Assembly: GCA_050290865.1 (NCBI GenBank) | Contig: JBNKIW010000001.1 | Location: forward strand, 1 to 64,000 | DNA from: JARRLC01 sp050290865 | GTDB lineage: Bacteria > Pseudomonadota > Alphaproteobacteria > Rhizobiales > Rhodomicrobiaceae | Reading direction: 5' to 3' | DNA: 64,000 bases | Shown here: in pieces, positions 23,660-34,785 of the stretch | Layout: each line of letters opens with the position of its first letter | Numbering within the stretch: position 1 is the stretch's first letter | Position numbers and translations under genes: made by a program | The notes under the pieces: model-generated | Databases searched by the model: none | The model's input: only the letters and a program-made list of their open reading frames with translations | What the model was told of the DNA's origin: nothing

Positions 23660-24526
23660 TTACTGTTCGTCCCCCTTGGTCATCACCGTGTAGAAAATCC
23701 ACGACAGCAGCAGGATTATCAGGAAGTAGATGATCGACATTGCCGCGGCCGGTCCGAGGTCGAACTGTCCGAGCGCCACTTTCACGAGGTCGATGGACAG
23801 CAGCGTCGTGGAGTTCCCCGGCCCGCCGCCCGTCAGCACGAACGGTTCGGTGTAGATGTTGAAGCTGTCCATGAACCGCAGCAGGACGGCGATGGTCAGC
23901 ACGCGCTTCATCTTCGGCAACTGAATGTAGCGGAACACCGCCCAGCTCGACGCGCCATCGATCTTCGCCGCCTGATAATAGGCATCGGGGATGGAACTGA
24001 GCCCCGCATAGGCGAGCAGCACGACGAGCGACGTCCAGTGCCACACATCCATGGCGATCAGCGTCGCCCAGGCCGCGATGGGCTGGCGCGTGAAATTGTA
24101 ATTGATGCCGATGCTGTTCAGCGTCTTGCCGAGAAGGCCGATATCCGGCAGCGCGAAGATGTTCCACATCGCGCCGACGACGTTCCACGGGATCAGGAGC
24201 GGCAGCGCCATCAGCACGAGGCACACCGACGCCCAGGCCCCGCGCCGCGGCATGGTCAGCGCGATGGCCACGCCCAGCGGCGCCTCGATGAGCAGAATGG
24301 TGAAGGTGAAGGCGAGCTGGCGCAGGAGCGCGGAATGAAAGCGCTCGGAATGCAGCACCTGCCCGAACCATTTCACGCCTTCGAAGAAGAAGACGTTCTC
24401 ACCGAAAGTCTCCTGCACCGAATAGTTGACCACGGTCATCAGCGGGATGACGGCATTGAACGCCACCAGCACCACCACCGGAGCCACGAACAGCCAGCCC
24501 CTCTGATTGATGGGTTTTCCGTTCAT
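23660..24526 (-). CDS. glpP: Glycerol ABC transporter permease GlpP
   Basis: Inner-membrane permease of 288 aa of the MalF type without the large periplasmic loop. Six helices are visible, starting WLFVAPVVVLVAFNAVIPLM. The EAA loop reads YYQAAKIDGASSWAVFRYIQ and should dock on the ATPases GlpS/GlpT. It starts 9 bases after the glpT stop and ends 2 bases before glpQ, so it belongs to one transcript. Confidence 0.93.
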   Translation of the reverse strand: MNGKPINQRGWLFVAPVVVLVAFNAVIPLMTVVNYSVQETFGENVFFFEGVKWFGQVLHSERFHSALLRQLAFTFTILLIEAPLGVAIALTMPRRGAWASVCLVLMALPLLIPWNVVGAMWNIFALPDIGLLGKTLNSIGINYNFTRQPIAAWATLIAMDVWHWTSLVVLLAYAGLSSIPDAYYQAAKIDGASSWAVFRYIQLPKMKRVLTIAVLLRFMDSFNIYTEPFVLTGGGPGNSTTLLSIDLVKVALGQFDLGPAAAMSIIYFLIILLLSWIFYTVMTKGDEQ

Positions 24527-24535
24527 CGCCGCCCC

Positions 24536-25602
<1,067 letters not shown>

Positions 25603-25603
<1 letters not shown>

Positions 25604-26664
25604 CAGACCAGCCTCCCGTCTGGCGCGAAATAGAGGCACTGGCCGACATCCATCGAGAACTGCGCCGTCGCACCCAGCTCCAGCGCGTGCACGCCGTGAG
25701 ACTGCGACACCCAGCGCAGCTGCCCATGCTCGAAATGGATCACGCTTTCCGAGCCGCTGATTTCCGTGATCTGCACGTGACCGTCGATGCGCACGCCGGT
25801 CGCCGCCGGTCCCACCGGGCTGATGTGATGCGGGCGAAGGCCCAGGGTATATTCGCCATCGGCCAGACCGCTGAGGCGGCCATTCGTCTCCCAGCTCACA
25901 TCCTCGCTCAGCACCATGCGCCCGCCGCGCTTCACGACCGGCGCCGTGTTGATCGGCGGGTCGGAGAACACGCCCGCGGTGAGGATATCTGCGGGCTGGC
26001 GGTACAGCTCGGCGGTCGGCCCGAACTGCGTGACGCGGCCCTCATAGAGCGCCGCCGTGTAGCCGCCGAGAAGAAGCGCGTCGGCGGGCTCGGTGGTCGC
26101 GTAGACGACGGTGGCGCCGCGCCCCGCGAACAGCTTGGGGAGTTCGTCGCGCAGTTCCTCGCGCAGCTTGAAATCGAGATTGGCGAGCGGCTCGTCGAGC
26201 AGCACCAGCCCGGCATCCTTGACCAGAGCGCGGGCAAGCGCGGTGCGCTGCTGCTGTCCGCCTGAAAGCTCGGCGGGGCGCCGGTCGAGATAGGGCGTGA
26301 GCCGCAACAATTCGGCAATCCGGCCCACGCGCGCTTTGATCTCCGACCGCGGCACGCGCGCAACCTGCAGCGGAGAGGCGATATTCTGGAAAACGGTGAA
26401 ATTCGGATAATTGATGAACTGCTGATAGACCATCGCCACATTGCGCTTCTGCACGGGGGCGCCGGTCACGTTTTTGCCCCCGAACCAGACTTCGCCGGAG
26501 GTGGGACGCTCCAGCCCGGCCATGATATGCATCAGCGTGGTCTTTCCCGCCAGCGTCGTGCCGAGGAGAGTGTTGAACGCTCCTTCCACGAGCTCGATGC
26601 TGGTTTCGTGAATGTGCGTCTCGGCGCCAACGCGCTTGACGACAGCCTGAAGCTCAAGGGTCAA
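25603..26664 (-). CDS. glpS: Glycerol ABC transporter ATPase GlpS
   Basis: Cytoplasmic ATPase of 353 aa, partner of GlpT. Signature LSGGQQQRTALARAL and Walker B LVLLDEPLANLD are canonical. Walker A reads GTTLAGKTT, still GxxxxGKT. The usual switch-loop His is replaced (YATTEPADAL, Glu in place of His), so catalysis by this subunit may be weakened. I choose TTG 26664 as start: GGGAGG lies 9 bases upstream and the protein then begins MTLELQAVVKRVG; an ATG 42 bases earlier lacks such a site. Confidence 0.9.
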
Positions 26665-26730
26665 GTTGGGACGCCTCCCATTTGCGCCGCGAATATGAAC
26701 GGCCAAGGCGGCGCCGCCGCTTCTTTAGGG

Positions 26731-26751
26731 ATAAAAACGGCGGCAACCGCC
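26731..26751 (-). terminator. Attenuator-like terminator between glpV and glpS
   Basis: On the minus strand GGCGG-TTG-CCGCC (26751-26739) is followed by GTTTTTA (26738-26732). It lies after glpV but before glpS of the same operon, so partial read-through would give more binding protein than ATPase. Confidence 0.6.
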
Positions 26752-26759
26752 TGCGACTG

Positions 26760-26791
26760 GCCAGGGCACCGGCCTTCACCGGCACCCTGGC
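26760..26791 (-). terminator. Hairpin directly after glpV
   Basis: GCCAGGG (26760-26766) pairs with CCCTGGC (26785-26791), and CCGG with CCGG inside, separated by a 2x2 mismatch. It starts 12 bases past the glpV stop and may protect the glpV message from 3' decay. Confidence 0.55.
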
Positions 26792-26803
26792 GGCAGTACT
26801 CGA

Positions 26804-28549
26804 TTATTTCTTGTTCCAGCGCTTCACGAGTTCTTCGTAAGCGATGGTTTCGCCCTTCGGCTTCTCGTTGGCGAGCTTCAGCTTCGCGCCACCCTTGCCA
26901 AGCCACTCGGCCGCGGACTTCTCCTTGTTCAGGCGCGGACCGCAACCGCCGTAGGTCTTGGCCTTCTCGTCGGCGGCCTGCATGCGGACCATGACGTTGT
27001 CCATTTCCGTGGCGAGACGGTCCATGGCCTGCTGCGGCGTGAAGGTCCCGGAGTTCACGTCACCGATGTTCTGCCACCAGAGCTGCGCGAGCTTCGGATA
27101 GTCGGGGACGTTGACGCCGGTCGGCGTCCAGTTCACACGGTCCGGCGAGCGGTAGAACTCGACGAGGCCGCCGAGCTTCGGCGCCCGCTCGGTGAAGGAC
27201 TTGTGGCGGATGTCGCTGTCGCGGATGATGGTCAGGCCGACATGGCTCTTCTTGAGCGACACGGTCTTCGACACGGTGAACTGCGCGTAGAGCCACGCTG
27301 CCTTGCGGCGGTCAACCGGGGTGGAGTTGAACAGCGTCCACGATCCGGCGTCCTGATAGCCGAGCTTCTGGCCGTCCTTCCAGTACGGGCCATGCGGCGA
27401 AGGAGCCATGCGCCACAGCGGCTTGCCGTCCTTGTCCACGGTGTTGTTGCCCTCGCTCTTCGGCGCGACCATGGTGGCGGTGAAGGCGGTGTACCAGAAG
27501 ATCTGCTGCGCGACGTTGCCCTGCGCCAGAGCGGGCAGCGACTGATAGAAGTCGTAGTCCGCCGCACCCGGAGGCGCGTATTTGCGCAGCCATTCGTCCC
27601 ATTTGCGGATCGCGTAGACCGCGGCTGGGCCGTTGGTGCCGCCGCCGCGCGTGACCGAAGCGCCCGCCGGATTGCACGAGCCGGGCTCCATGCGGATGCC
27701 CCATTCGTCGATCGGACGGCCGTTCGGCAGCCCGGCGGAGCCTTCGCCCGCCATGGACAGCCAGGCGTCCGTCATGCGCCAGCCGAGGTCGGGCGCGCGC
27801 TTGCCGTAGTCCATATGGCCATAGACGCGGACGCCGTCGATTTCCTTGACGTCGTTGCTGAAGAAATTGGCGATGTCCTCATACGCCGACCAGTTCACCG
27901 GCACGCCCAGCTCATAGCCGTATTTCGCCTTGAACTTCGCTTTAAGATCCGGGCGGCTGAACCAGTCGTAACGGAACCAGTAGAGGTTCGCGAACTGCTG
28001 GTCGGGGAGCTGCCAGAGCTTGCCATCCGGTCCCGTGGTGAAGGACTTGCCGATGAAATCATCGACATCCAGCGTCGGCAGGGTCACATCCTTGCCGGGC
28101 CCGGCCATCCAGTCGGTGAGATTGGTGGCGCTCTGCAGGCGCGAATGCGTGCCGATCAGGTCGGAGTCGTTAATATAGGCGTCGTAGAGGTTGCGGTTGG
28201 TCTGCATCTGGGTCTGGACCGCCTGCACGACCTCGCCTTCGCCGAGGAGCTGATGGTTGACCTTGATGCCGGTGATTTCCTCGAAGGCCTTGGTAAGCGT
28301 CTTCGATTCATATTCGTGCGTCGGGATGGTTTCCGACAGCACGTTGATTTCCATGCCTTTGAAAGGAGCGGCGGCTTTGACGAACCACTCCATCTCCTTC
28401 AACTGCTGTTCTTTGGAAAGCGTCGAGGGCTGAAATTCTTTCGCAACCCACTTCTTCGCTTCGTCCATGCCCGCATAACTGGCAGGCGCGAACGACGCAA
28501 TTGCCAGCAACGCGGCAACGGCGCCTGCGGCACCAAGACGTATCCTCAT
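26804..28549 (-). CDS. glpV: Glycerol ABC transporter substrate-binding protein GlpV
   Basis: Periplasmic binding protein of 581 aa, larger than typical sugar-binding proteins but normal for this glycerol family. The signal peptide is LGAAGAVAALLAIASFAPAS with cleavage near SYA-GMDEA. The segment ETIPTHEYESKTLTKAFEE is the start of the extracellular binding fold. GGAGGAG precedes ATG 28549. It is the first gene of the minus-strand transporter operon and is followed by two hairpins before glpS. The upstream CGAA repeats suggest control by the divergent GlpR. Confidence 0.93.
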   Translation of the reverse strand: MRIRLGAAGAVAALLAIASFAPASYAGMDEAKKWVAKEFQPSTLSKEQQLKEMEWFVKAAAPFKGMEINVLSETIPTHEYESKTLTKAFEEITGIKVNHQLLGEGEVVQAVQTQMQTNRNLYDAYINDSDLIGTHSRLQSATNLTDWMAGPGKDVTLPTLDVDDFIGKSFTTGPDGKLWQLPDQQFANLYWFRYDWFSRPDLKAKFKAKYGYELGVPVNWSAYEDIANFFSNDVKEIDGVRVYGHMDYGKRAPDLGWRMTDAWLSMAGEGSAGLPNGRPIDEWGIRMEPGSCNPAGASVTRGGGTNGPAAVYAIRKWDEWLRKYAPPGAADYDFYQSLPALAQGNVAQQIFWYTAFTATMVAPKSEGNNTVDKDGKPLWRMAPSPHGPYWKDGQKLGYQDAGSWTLFNSTPVDRRKAAWLYAQFTVSKTVSLKKSHVGLTIIRDSDIRHKSFTERAPKLGGLVEFYRSPDRVNWTPTGVNVPDYPKLAQLWWQNIGDVNSGTFTPQQAMDRLATEMDNVMVRMQAADEKAKTYGGCGPRLNKEKSAAEWLGKGGAKLKLANEKPKGETIAYEELVKRWNKK

Positions 28550-28578
28550 ATGAGCTTTCTCCTCCCTGTATACCCGTT

Positions 28579-28617
28579 CGAAACGCTACAATCGAATGCA
28601 AACGAATGTCAATCGAA
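28579..28617. promoter_or_regulatory. GlpR operator candidate upstream of glpV
   Basis: CGAA recurs at 28579, 28593, 28603 and 28614, that is with spacings of 14, 10 and 11 bases. Read on the minus strand these are TTCG repeats pointing toward glpV. DeoR-family repressors typically bind such helically phased direct repeats. Confidence 0.6.
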
Positions 28618-28690
28618 AATCCGCGAGCCGGAACCGCGCCGGTCCTCCCTTAACGAAGGTGCGGATTGGCGCATGTTTGTGGTTGATGGT

Positions 28691-28727
28691 TTCGTTTTTT
28701 CTCGTCACGCTTGCGAATGCCAGCGAA
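28691..28727. promoter_or_regulatory. Possible autoregulatory GlpR site
   Basis: CGAA at 28714 and 28724 are 10 bases apart, in GCGAATGCC and GCGAATCCG. TTCG at 28691 lies upstream. They fall 30-45 bases before the glpR ATG at 28759 and would suit autorepression. Weaker than the other two sites. Confidence 0.4.
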
Positions 28728-28758
28728 TCCGCATAACTCCGAAAGCAAAGGCGTATTC

Positions 28759-29529
28759 ATGGATATACTGACGCCACGGCAGACAGACATCGTCACCCTC
28801 GCCAAGACCGAGGGGCGCGTCTCCGTCGAGGATCTTTCCGAACGCTTCAAGGTCACCCCGCAGACCATTCGCAAGGATTTGAACGACCTCTGCGACCGCG
28901 GCGTGCTGCAGCGTTTTCACGGCGGCGCCATCCTGGCCTCGGGCGTGGCCAATTTCGGGTATGCGGCCCGCCGCCAGATCGCCACCGACGAAAAGCGGCG
29001 TATCGGCATCAAGGCCGCCACGCTGATCCCGGACAATGCCTCGCTGATCGTCAATATCGGCACCACCACCGAGCAGGTAGCCACCGCGCTGAGGGGGAAG
29101 CGCGGGCTGCTGGTTATCACAAATAATATCAATGTTATCAATATCTTGCAAGGGTACGAGGACATCGAGATCATCGTCGCTGGCGGCGTCGTGCGCCATT
29201 CCGATGGCGGTGTCGTCGGCGAGGCGGCGGTGGATTTCATCCGCCAGTTCAAGGTCGACTACGCCGTCATCGGCGCGTCCGCCATCGACGAGGACGGCAC
29301 GCTTCTCGACTACGACTATCGCGAAGTCAAGGTCGCCAGGGCGATCATGGAATGCGCACGCCGGACCATCCTCGTCGCCGACGCCATGAAGCTGGAGCGC
29401 ACCGCCCCCGTGCGCATCGGCCATCTTTCGCAACTGAACTGCTTCATCACCGACATCGTCCCGCCCCAGCGCATCCGCGACATCTGCCGTGACAACAGCG
29501 TCCAGCTCGAAATTGCAAATGATTCTTGA
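28759..29529 (+). CDS. glpR: DeoR-family repressor of glycerol genes
   Basis: DeoR-type regulator of 256 aa, presumed to repress glycerol uptake and catabolism until glycerol-3-phosphate appears. The N-terminal winged helix (RQTDIVTLAKTEGRVSVEDL, then FKVTPQTIRKDLNDL) is followed by the sugar-phosphate effector domain with IGTTTEQVA and GASAIDEDGTLLDYDY. I start at MDILTPRQ (28759), since the upstream extension has no family match. It sits between the divergent transporter operon and glpD/glpK. TTCG/CGAA direct repeats flank it on both sides. Confidence 0.92.
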   Translation: MDILTPRQTDIVTLAKTEGRVSVEDLSERFKVTPQTIRKDLNDLCDRGVLQRFHGGAILASGVANFGYAARRQIATDEKRRIGIKAATLIPDNASLIVNIGTTTEQVATALRGKRGLLVITNNINVINILQGYEDIEIIVAGGVVRHSDGGVVGEAAVDFIRQFKVDYAVIGASAIDEDGTLLDYDYREVKVARAIMECARRTILVADAMKLERTAPVRIGHLSQLNCFITDIVPPQRIRDICRDNSVQLEIANDS

Positions 29530-29532
29530 AAT

Positions 29533-29566
29533 TTCGGATTAGTTCGATAATCTTCGTTATAGTTCG
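29533..29566 (+). promoter_or_regulatory. GlpR operator candidate upstream of glpD
   Basis: TTCG occurs at 29533, 29543, 29553 and 29563, four copies with an exact 10-base period in an AT-rich context, just past the glpR stop. The same tetranucleotide with about 10-base phasing precedes glpV in the divergent direction. This is strong internal evidence for a direct-repeat operator of the local DeoR-type protein. Confidence 0.7.
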
Positions 29567-29652
29567 CCGATCGAAAGCAAACCTCCGCTTCGCCGATCGC
29601 GCGGGCCCGCCGGACCGCCTTCCGGTGCGAAACCGCGAAACGAGACGAGTGG

Positions 29653-31173
29653 ATGTACGATATTGCAGTCATCGGAGGGGGCGTGAACGGATGCGGCGTC
29701 GCCAGGGACGCGGCGGGACGCGGCCTATCCGTCCTCCTCGCAGAAAAGGGCGACCTCGCCGAGGGCACGTCCTCCGCCTCCACCAAGCTCATCCACGGTG
29801 GCCTGCGCTACCTCGAACACTACGAATTCCGCCTCGTGCGCGAATCCTTGCGCGAACGCGAGGTGCTCCTGAAGATGGCGCCGCACATCATCGCGCCCAT
29901 GCGTTTCATCCTGCCGCATCATCGCGCGCTGCGCCCCGCGCCGCTCATCCGACTGGGGCTGTTCCTTTACGACCATCTCGGCGGCCGGGAAATCCTGCCC
30001 GGCTCGTACGGCACGAGCCTGCGCGAGACCCGCGAGGGGCAGCCGCTGAAACCCGGCTTCGGCCGCGGCTTCGAATATTCCGACTGCCGGGTCGATGATG
30101 CCCGCCTCGTCGTGCTCAACGCCATGGATGCCGCCAGCCGCGGCGCCCATATCCGCGTGCGCAGCGAGGCCGTGGCCGCCGAGCGGACGGACGGTCACTG
30201 GCACATTCAGCTTTACGACCACCGCACGGGCCGCAATGAGACGGTGATGGCGCGTGCGCTGGTGAACGCGGGCGGTCCCTGGGTCGCGCGCGTCCTGTCG
30301 CGCTGCGTAGGCGCGCGGGCGCGTCCGCCCGTCCGGCTGGTGAAGGGCAGCCACATCGTCGTGCCGCGCCTGTTTGCGCATGACAAAGCCTATATCTTCC
30401 AGAACGCCGACGGGCGCATCGTCTTCGCCATCCCCTACGAGGAGGACTTCACCCTTATCGGCACAACGGACGTGGACTATGACGGCGACCTAGCAAACGT
30501 TGAGATCTCGCCAGAAGAGACCGTCTATCTGTGCCGGGCCGCCAGCGAATATTTCCGCACCACCGTTCTCCCCGCATCGGTGGTGTGGAGTTTCGCGGGC
30601 GTGCGCCCCTTGTATGACGAGGGCAAGATGGCCGCCCAGGAAGCCACGCGCGACTCGGTGCTGCAGATTGAAGGCGGGAAGGGCGGCGAGGCGCCGCTTC
30701 TGAACATTTTCGGCGGAAAGGTCACCACCTACCGGCTTCTCGCCGAGGAAGCGCTGGCAAAGCTTGCGCCGTTCTTCCCAAAAGCCGGACGTCGCTGGAC
30801 ACGCGGCGCGGCGTTGCCTGGCGGCGATTTCCCTCATAACGGGCGCGAGCGGCTGGCAAGCCAGATCGGACGGGCGCTGCCATTCCTCGGGCCGGAGACG
30901 GCGGCGCGTCTCGCGCGCACCTACGGCACCCTGACGCGCACGATCTTCGCGGATGCCGAATCCATGGCCGATCTCGGCGTCCATTTCGGCGCTGGGCTGA
31001 CCGAGCGCGAAGTCCGGCATCTGCAGGTGAGCGAATGGGCGGTCACGGCCGACGATATCCTCTGGCGGCGCACCAAGCTCGGCCTGCGCTTGACCGTGGA
31101 GGAGAAGGACCGCCTCGCGGAGTGGCTTGCCGCCCCTGAAGCAACACGCCTGTCTGCGCTGGGACTCGGCTGA
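29653..31173 (+). CDS. glpD: Aerobic glycerol-3-phosphate dehydrogenase
   Basis: FAD-dependent peripheral membrane enzyme of 506 aa that oxidises glycerol-3-phosphate to dihydroxyacetone phosphate and passes electrons to quinone. It shows the FAD motif GGGVNGCGVARDAAGRG, SSASTKLIHGGLRYLEHYEF, HIVVPRLF and the C-terminal GKVTTYRLLAEEAL. It is 123 bases after glpR, with the TTCG repeats in between, and 90 bases before glpK. The three genes probably respond to the same repressor. Confidence 0.96.
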   Translation: MYDIAVIGGGVNGCGVARDAAGRGLSVLLAEKGDLAEGTSSASTKLIHGGLRYLEHYEFRLVRESLREREVLLKMAPHIIAPMRFILPHHRALRPAPLIRLGLFLYDHLGGREILPGSYGTSLRETREGQPLKPGFGRGFEYSDCRVDDARLVVLNAMDAASRGAHIRVRSEAVAAERTDGHWHIQLYDHRTGRNETVMARALVNAGGPWVARVLSRCVGARARPPVRLVKGSHIVVPRLFAHDKAYIFQNADGRIVFAIPYEEDFTLIGTTDVDYDGDLANVEISPEETVYLCRAASEYFRTTVLPASVVWSFAGVRPLYDEGKMAAQEATRDSVLQIEGGKGGEAPLLNIFGGKVTTYRLLAEEALAKLAPFFPKAGRRWTRGAALPGGDFPHNGRERLASQIGRALPFLGPETAARLARTYGTLTRTIFADAESMADLGVHFGAGLTEREVRHLQVSEWAVTADDILWRRTKLGLRLTVEEKDRLAEWLAAPEATRLSALGLG

Positions 31174-31263
31174 GGGCACGCCGGACGAGCAAAGGGAGTT
31201 GAGCGGCGCCCGCGCTCTGCTACCTTGAGCGCAGGGAGAAAACGGCCGACGGAGACAGCAGCC

Positions 31264-32757
<1,494 letters not shown>

Positions 32758-32767
32758 CGCGCGCGTT

Positions 32768-34606
32768 TCACGCCTTCTCCTCGCAATGCTTGCGGATCAC
32801 ATCCACGAAGATGTCGGCATAGCGCTCCATCTTGGCCTCGCCGACGCCGTGGACCAGGCGCATCTGGTCGCGCGTCTGCGGCTTCAGATTGACCATATCG
32901 AGAAGGCTGCGGTCGGAGAAGATGACATAGGCCGCCACGTTCTGCGCCTTCGCCAGTTCCAGCCGCGCCGCGCGCAAAGCGCGCCACAGCGCCGCATCGG
33001 CCTCGTCGAGCTTGGCCACGGGCTCGGCCGCCGCCCCTTTCACGCGCTCGCGTTTGGCCAGCGGTTTGAGCGCCGTCTCGCGCCGCAGTTCGACCTTCGC
33101 CCGGCCTTTGAGAACCTCGCGCCCGAAGGCGGTGAGCGTCCATGAGCCATGCCCGGCGATGTCGAAGGTCATGACGCCCGCCGCGTAAAGCTGGCGGAAG
33201 ATCGAGCGCCATTCGTCGCGCGAGAACTCGGTCCCGACGCCGAATGTCGGCAGGCGGTCGTGGCCGAAGCGCGTCATCCGTTCGTCGGCCTCGCCGCGCA
33301 GGATGCTGACAAGGTAGTCGGCGCCGAAACGCTCACCCGTCCGCAACGCCGCCGACATGGCCTTCTGCGCCGCGATGGTACCATCCATCACCTCGACGCT
33401 GCCGCTGCACAGATCGCAATTGCCGCAGGGCTCCGTCACCTCGCCGAAATAGGCCAGCAGCGTCTGGCGGCGGCAGCGCGGCGCCTCGCACAGCGCGATC
33501 AGCGCGGTCAGCCGCTGGCGCTCGACGCGCTTCTGCTCGTCGGGAGCCTCGCTGTCCTCGATCTGCAGGCGGCGCAGGCGGATATCGTCCAGTCCGTAGA
33601 GCGTCAGCGTATCGGCGGGCAGGCCGTCGCGCCCGGCGCGGCCGATTTCCTGGTAATAGGCTTCGATGCTCTTCGGCAGATTGGCGTGCAGCACGAAACG
33701 CACGTCGGGCTTGTCTATGCCCATGCCGAATGCCACTGTCGCCGTCATGACGACAGCGTCCTCCTGAAGGAAGGCGTCCTGATTGCGCGCGCGGTCAGCC
33801 TTTTCCATGCCCGCATGATAGGGCAGCGATTTGAACCCCTTGCCGCGCAGGAATTCTGCCAGTTCATCCACCTGTTTGCGTGTCGAGCAATAGACAATGC
33901 CGCTCTCGTCGCGGTGGGATTTCAAGAAGTCGGTGATCTGGCTACGCGGACCGCGCTTGGCGCGGATCGCGAGGCGCAGGTTCGGGCGGTCGAAGCCGTG
34001 TACGAACACCGCGGGCTCGCGGTTGAAAAGTCTGGCGAGTATTTCCTGGCGCGTCCCCGCGTCCGCCGTCGCCGTCAGCGCGATGCGCTGCACGTCGCCC
34101 ATCGCCTCCGCCGCCTCGCCGATCTGCATATATTCGGGGCGGAAGTCGTGCCCCCATTGCGAGACGCAGTGTGCCTCGTCGATGGCCAGCAAGCTGACGC
34201 CCGCCTCCGCCAGCAGGGTGCGCGTTTCGGCAAGCGCCAGCCGCTCAGGCGCGAGGTAAAGGATACGCAAATCCCGCGTGGCCACGCGCCGGAGCGTCTC
34301 GCGGTTCTCCTCGAAGCTGTTCGCGGAATTGAGGCAGCCCGCAGCGATGCCATAGCCCAGCATTTGCGCCACCTGATTGCGCATCAGCGCGATGAGCGGC
34401 GAGACGACCACCGTCAGCCCGTCGCGCAGGATGGCGGGCAGCTGATAGCACAGCGACTTGCCGCCGCCCGTCGGCATGACCGCGAGCACATCGCGCCCGT
34501 CGAGCACGGTTTCGACGATTTCGCCCTGCCCGCTGCGGAAGGACGGAAAGCCGAAAACCGTCTGGAGACGGGCCGTCGCATCAGCCAGGAGTGGCGAAAC
34601 CGTCAA
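32768..34606 (-). CDS. recQ: ATP-dependent DNA helicase RecQ
   Basis: 3'-5' superfamily 2 DNA helicase of 612 aa used in recombination and repair. Motif I (VMPTGGGKSLCYQLPA), DEAH box (LLAIDEAHCVSQWGHDFRPEY) and motif VI (YQEIGRAGRDG) are intact. The RecQ zinc site (CRRQTLLAYFGE, CGNCDLC) and winged helix follow. A C-terminal HRDC domain (LWRALRAARLELAKAQNVAAY) completes it. It is a single gene, convergent with glpK. Confidence 0.96.
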   Translation of the reverse strand: MTVSPLLADATARLQTVFGFPSFRSGQGEIVETVLDGRDVLAVMPTGGGKSLCYQLPAILRDGLTVVVSPLIALMRNQVAQMLGYGIAAGCLNSANSFEENRETLRRVATRDLRILYLAPERLALAETRTLLAEAGVSLLAIDEAHCVSQWGHDFRPEYMQIGEAAEAMGDVQRIALTATADAGTRQEILARLFNREPAVFVHGFDRPNLRLAIRAKRGPRSQITDFLKSHRDESGIVYCSTRKQVDELAEFLRGKGFKSLPYHAGMEKADRARNQDAFLQEDAVVMTATVAFGMGIDKPDVRFVLHANLPKSIEAYYQEIGRAGRDGLPADTLTLYGLDDIRLRRLQIEDSEAPDEQKRVERQRLTALIALCEAPRCRRQTLLAYFGEVTEPCGNCDLCSGSVEVMDGTIAAQKAMSAALRTGERFGADYLVSILRGEADERMTRFGHDRLPTFGVGTEFSRDEWRSIFRQLYAAGVMTFDIAGHGSWTLTAFGREVLKGRAKVELRRETALKPLAKRERVKGAAAEPVAKLDEADAALWRALRAARLELAKAQNVAAYVIFSDRSLLDMVNLKPQTRDQMRLVHGVGEAKMERYADIFVDVIRKHCEEKA

Positions 34607-34785
34607 GGTCTGGTCCCTCGCGATGTTTCCAAATGGACGGCATCTTTCTCATAGGCCGATCGAGTACGCCGCCTGCTGTCCAGCCACAACCCAAATGGCA
34701 TTCCTTTGTTCGACCGGGGATTCCTCTGCCCCGACCATACGAACGCCATAGGCCGCCGCGAAGCAATCGCCGCAAAACCTGGCGT

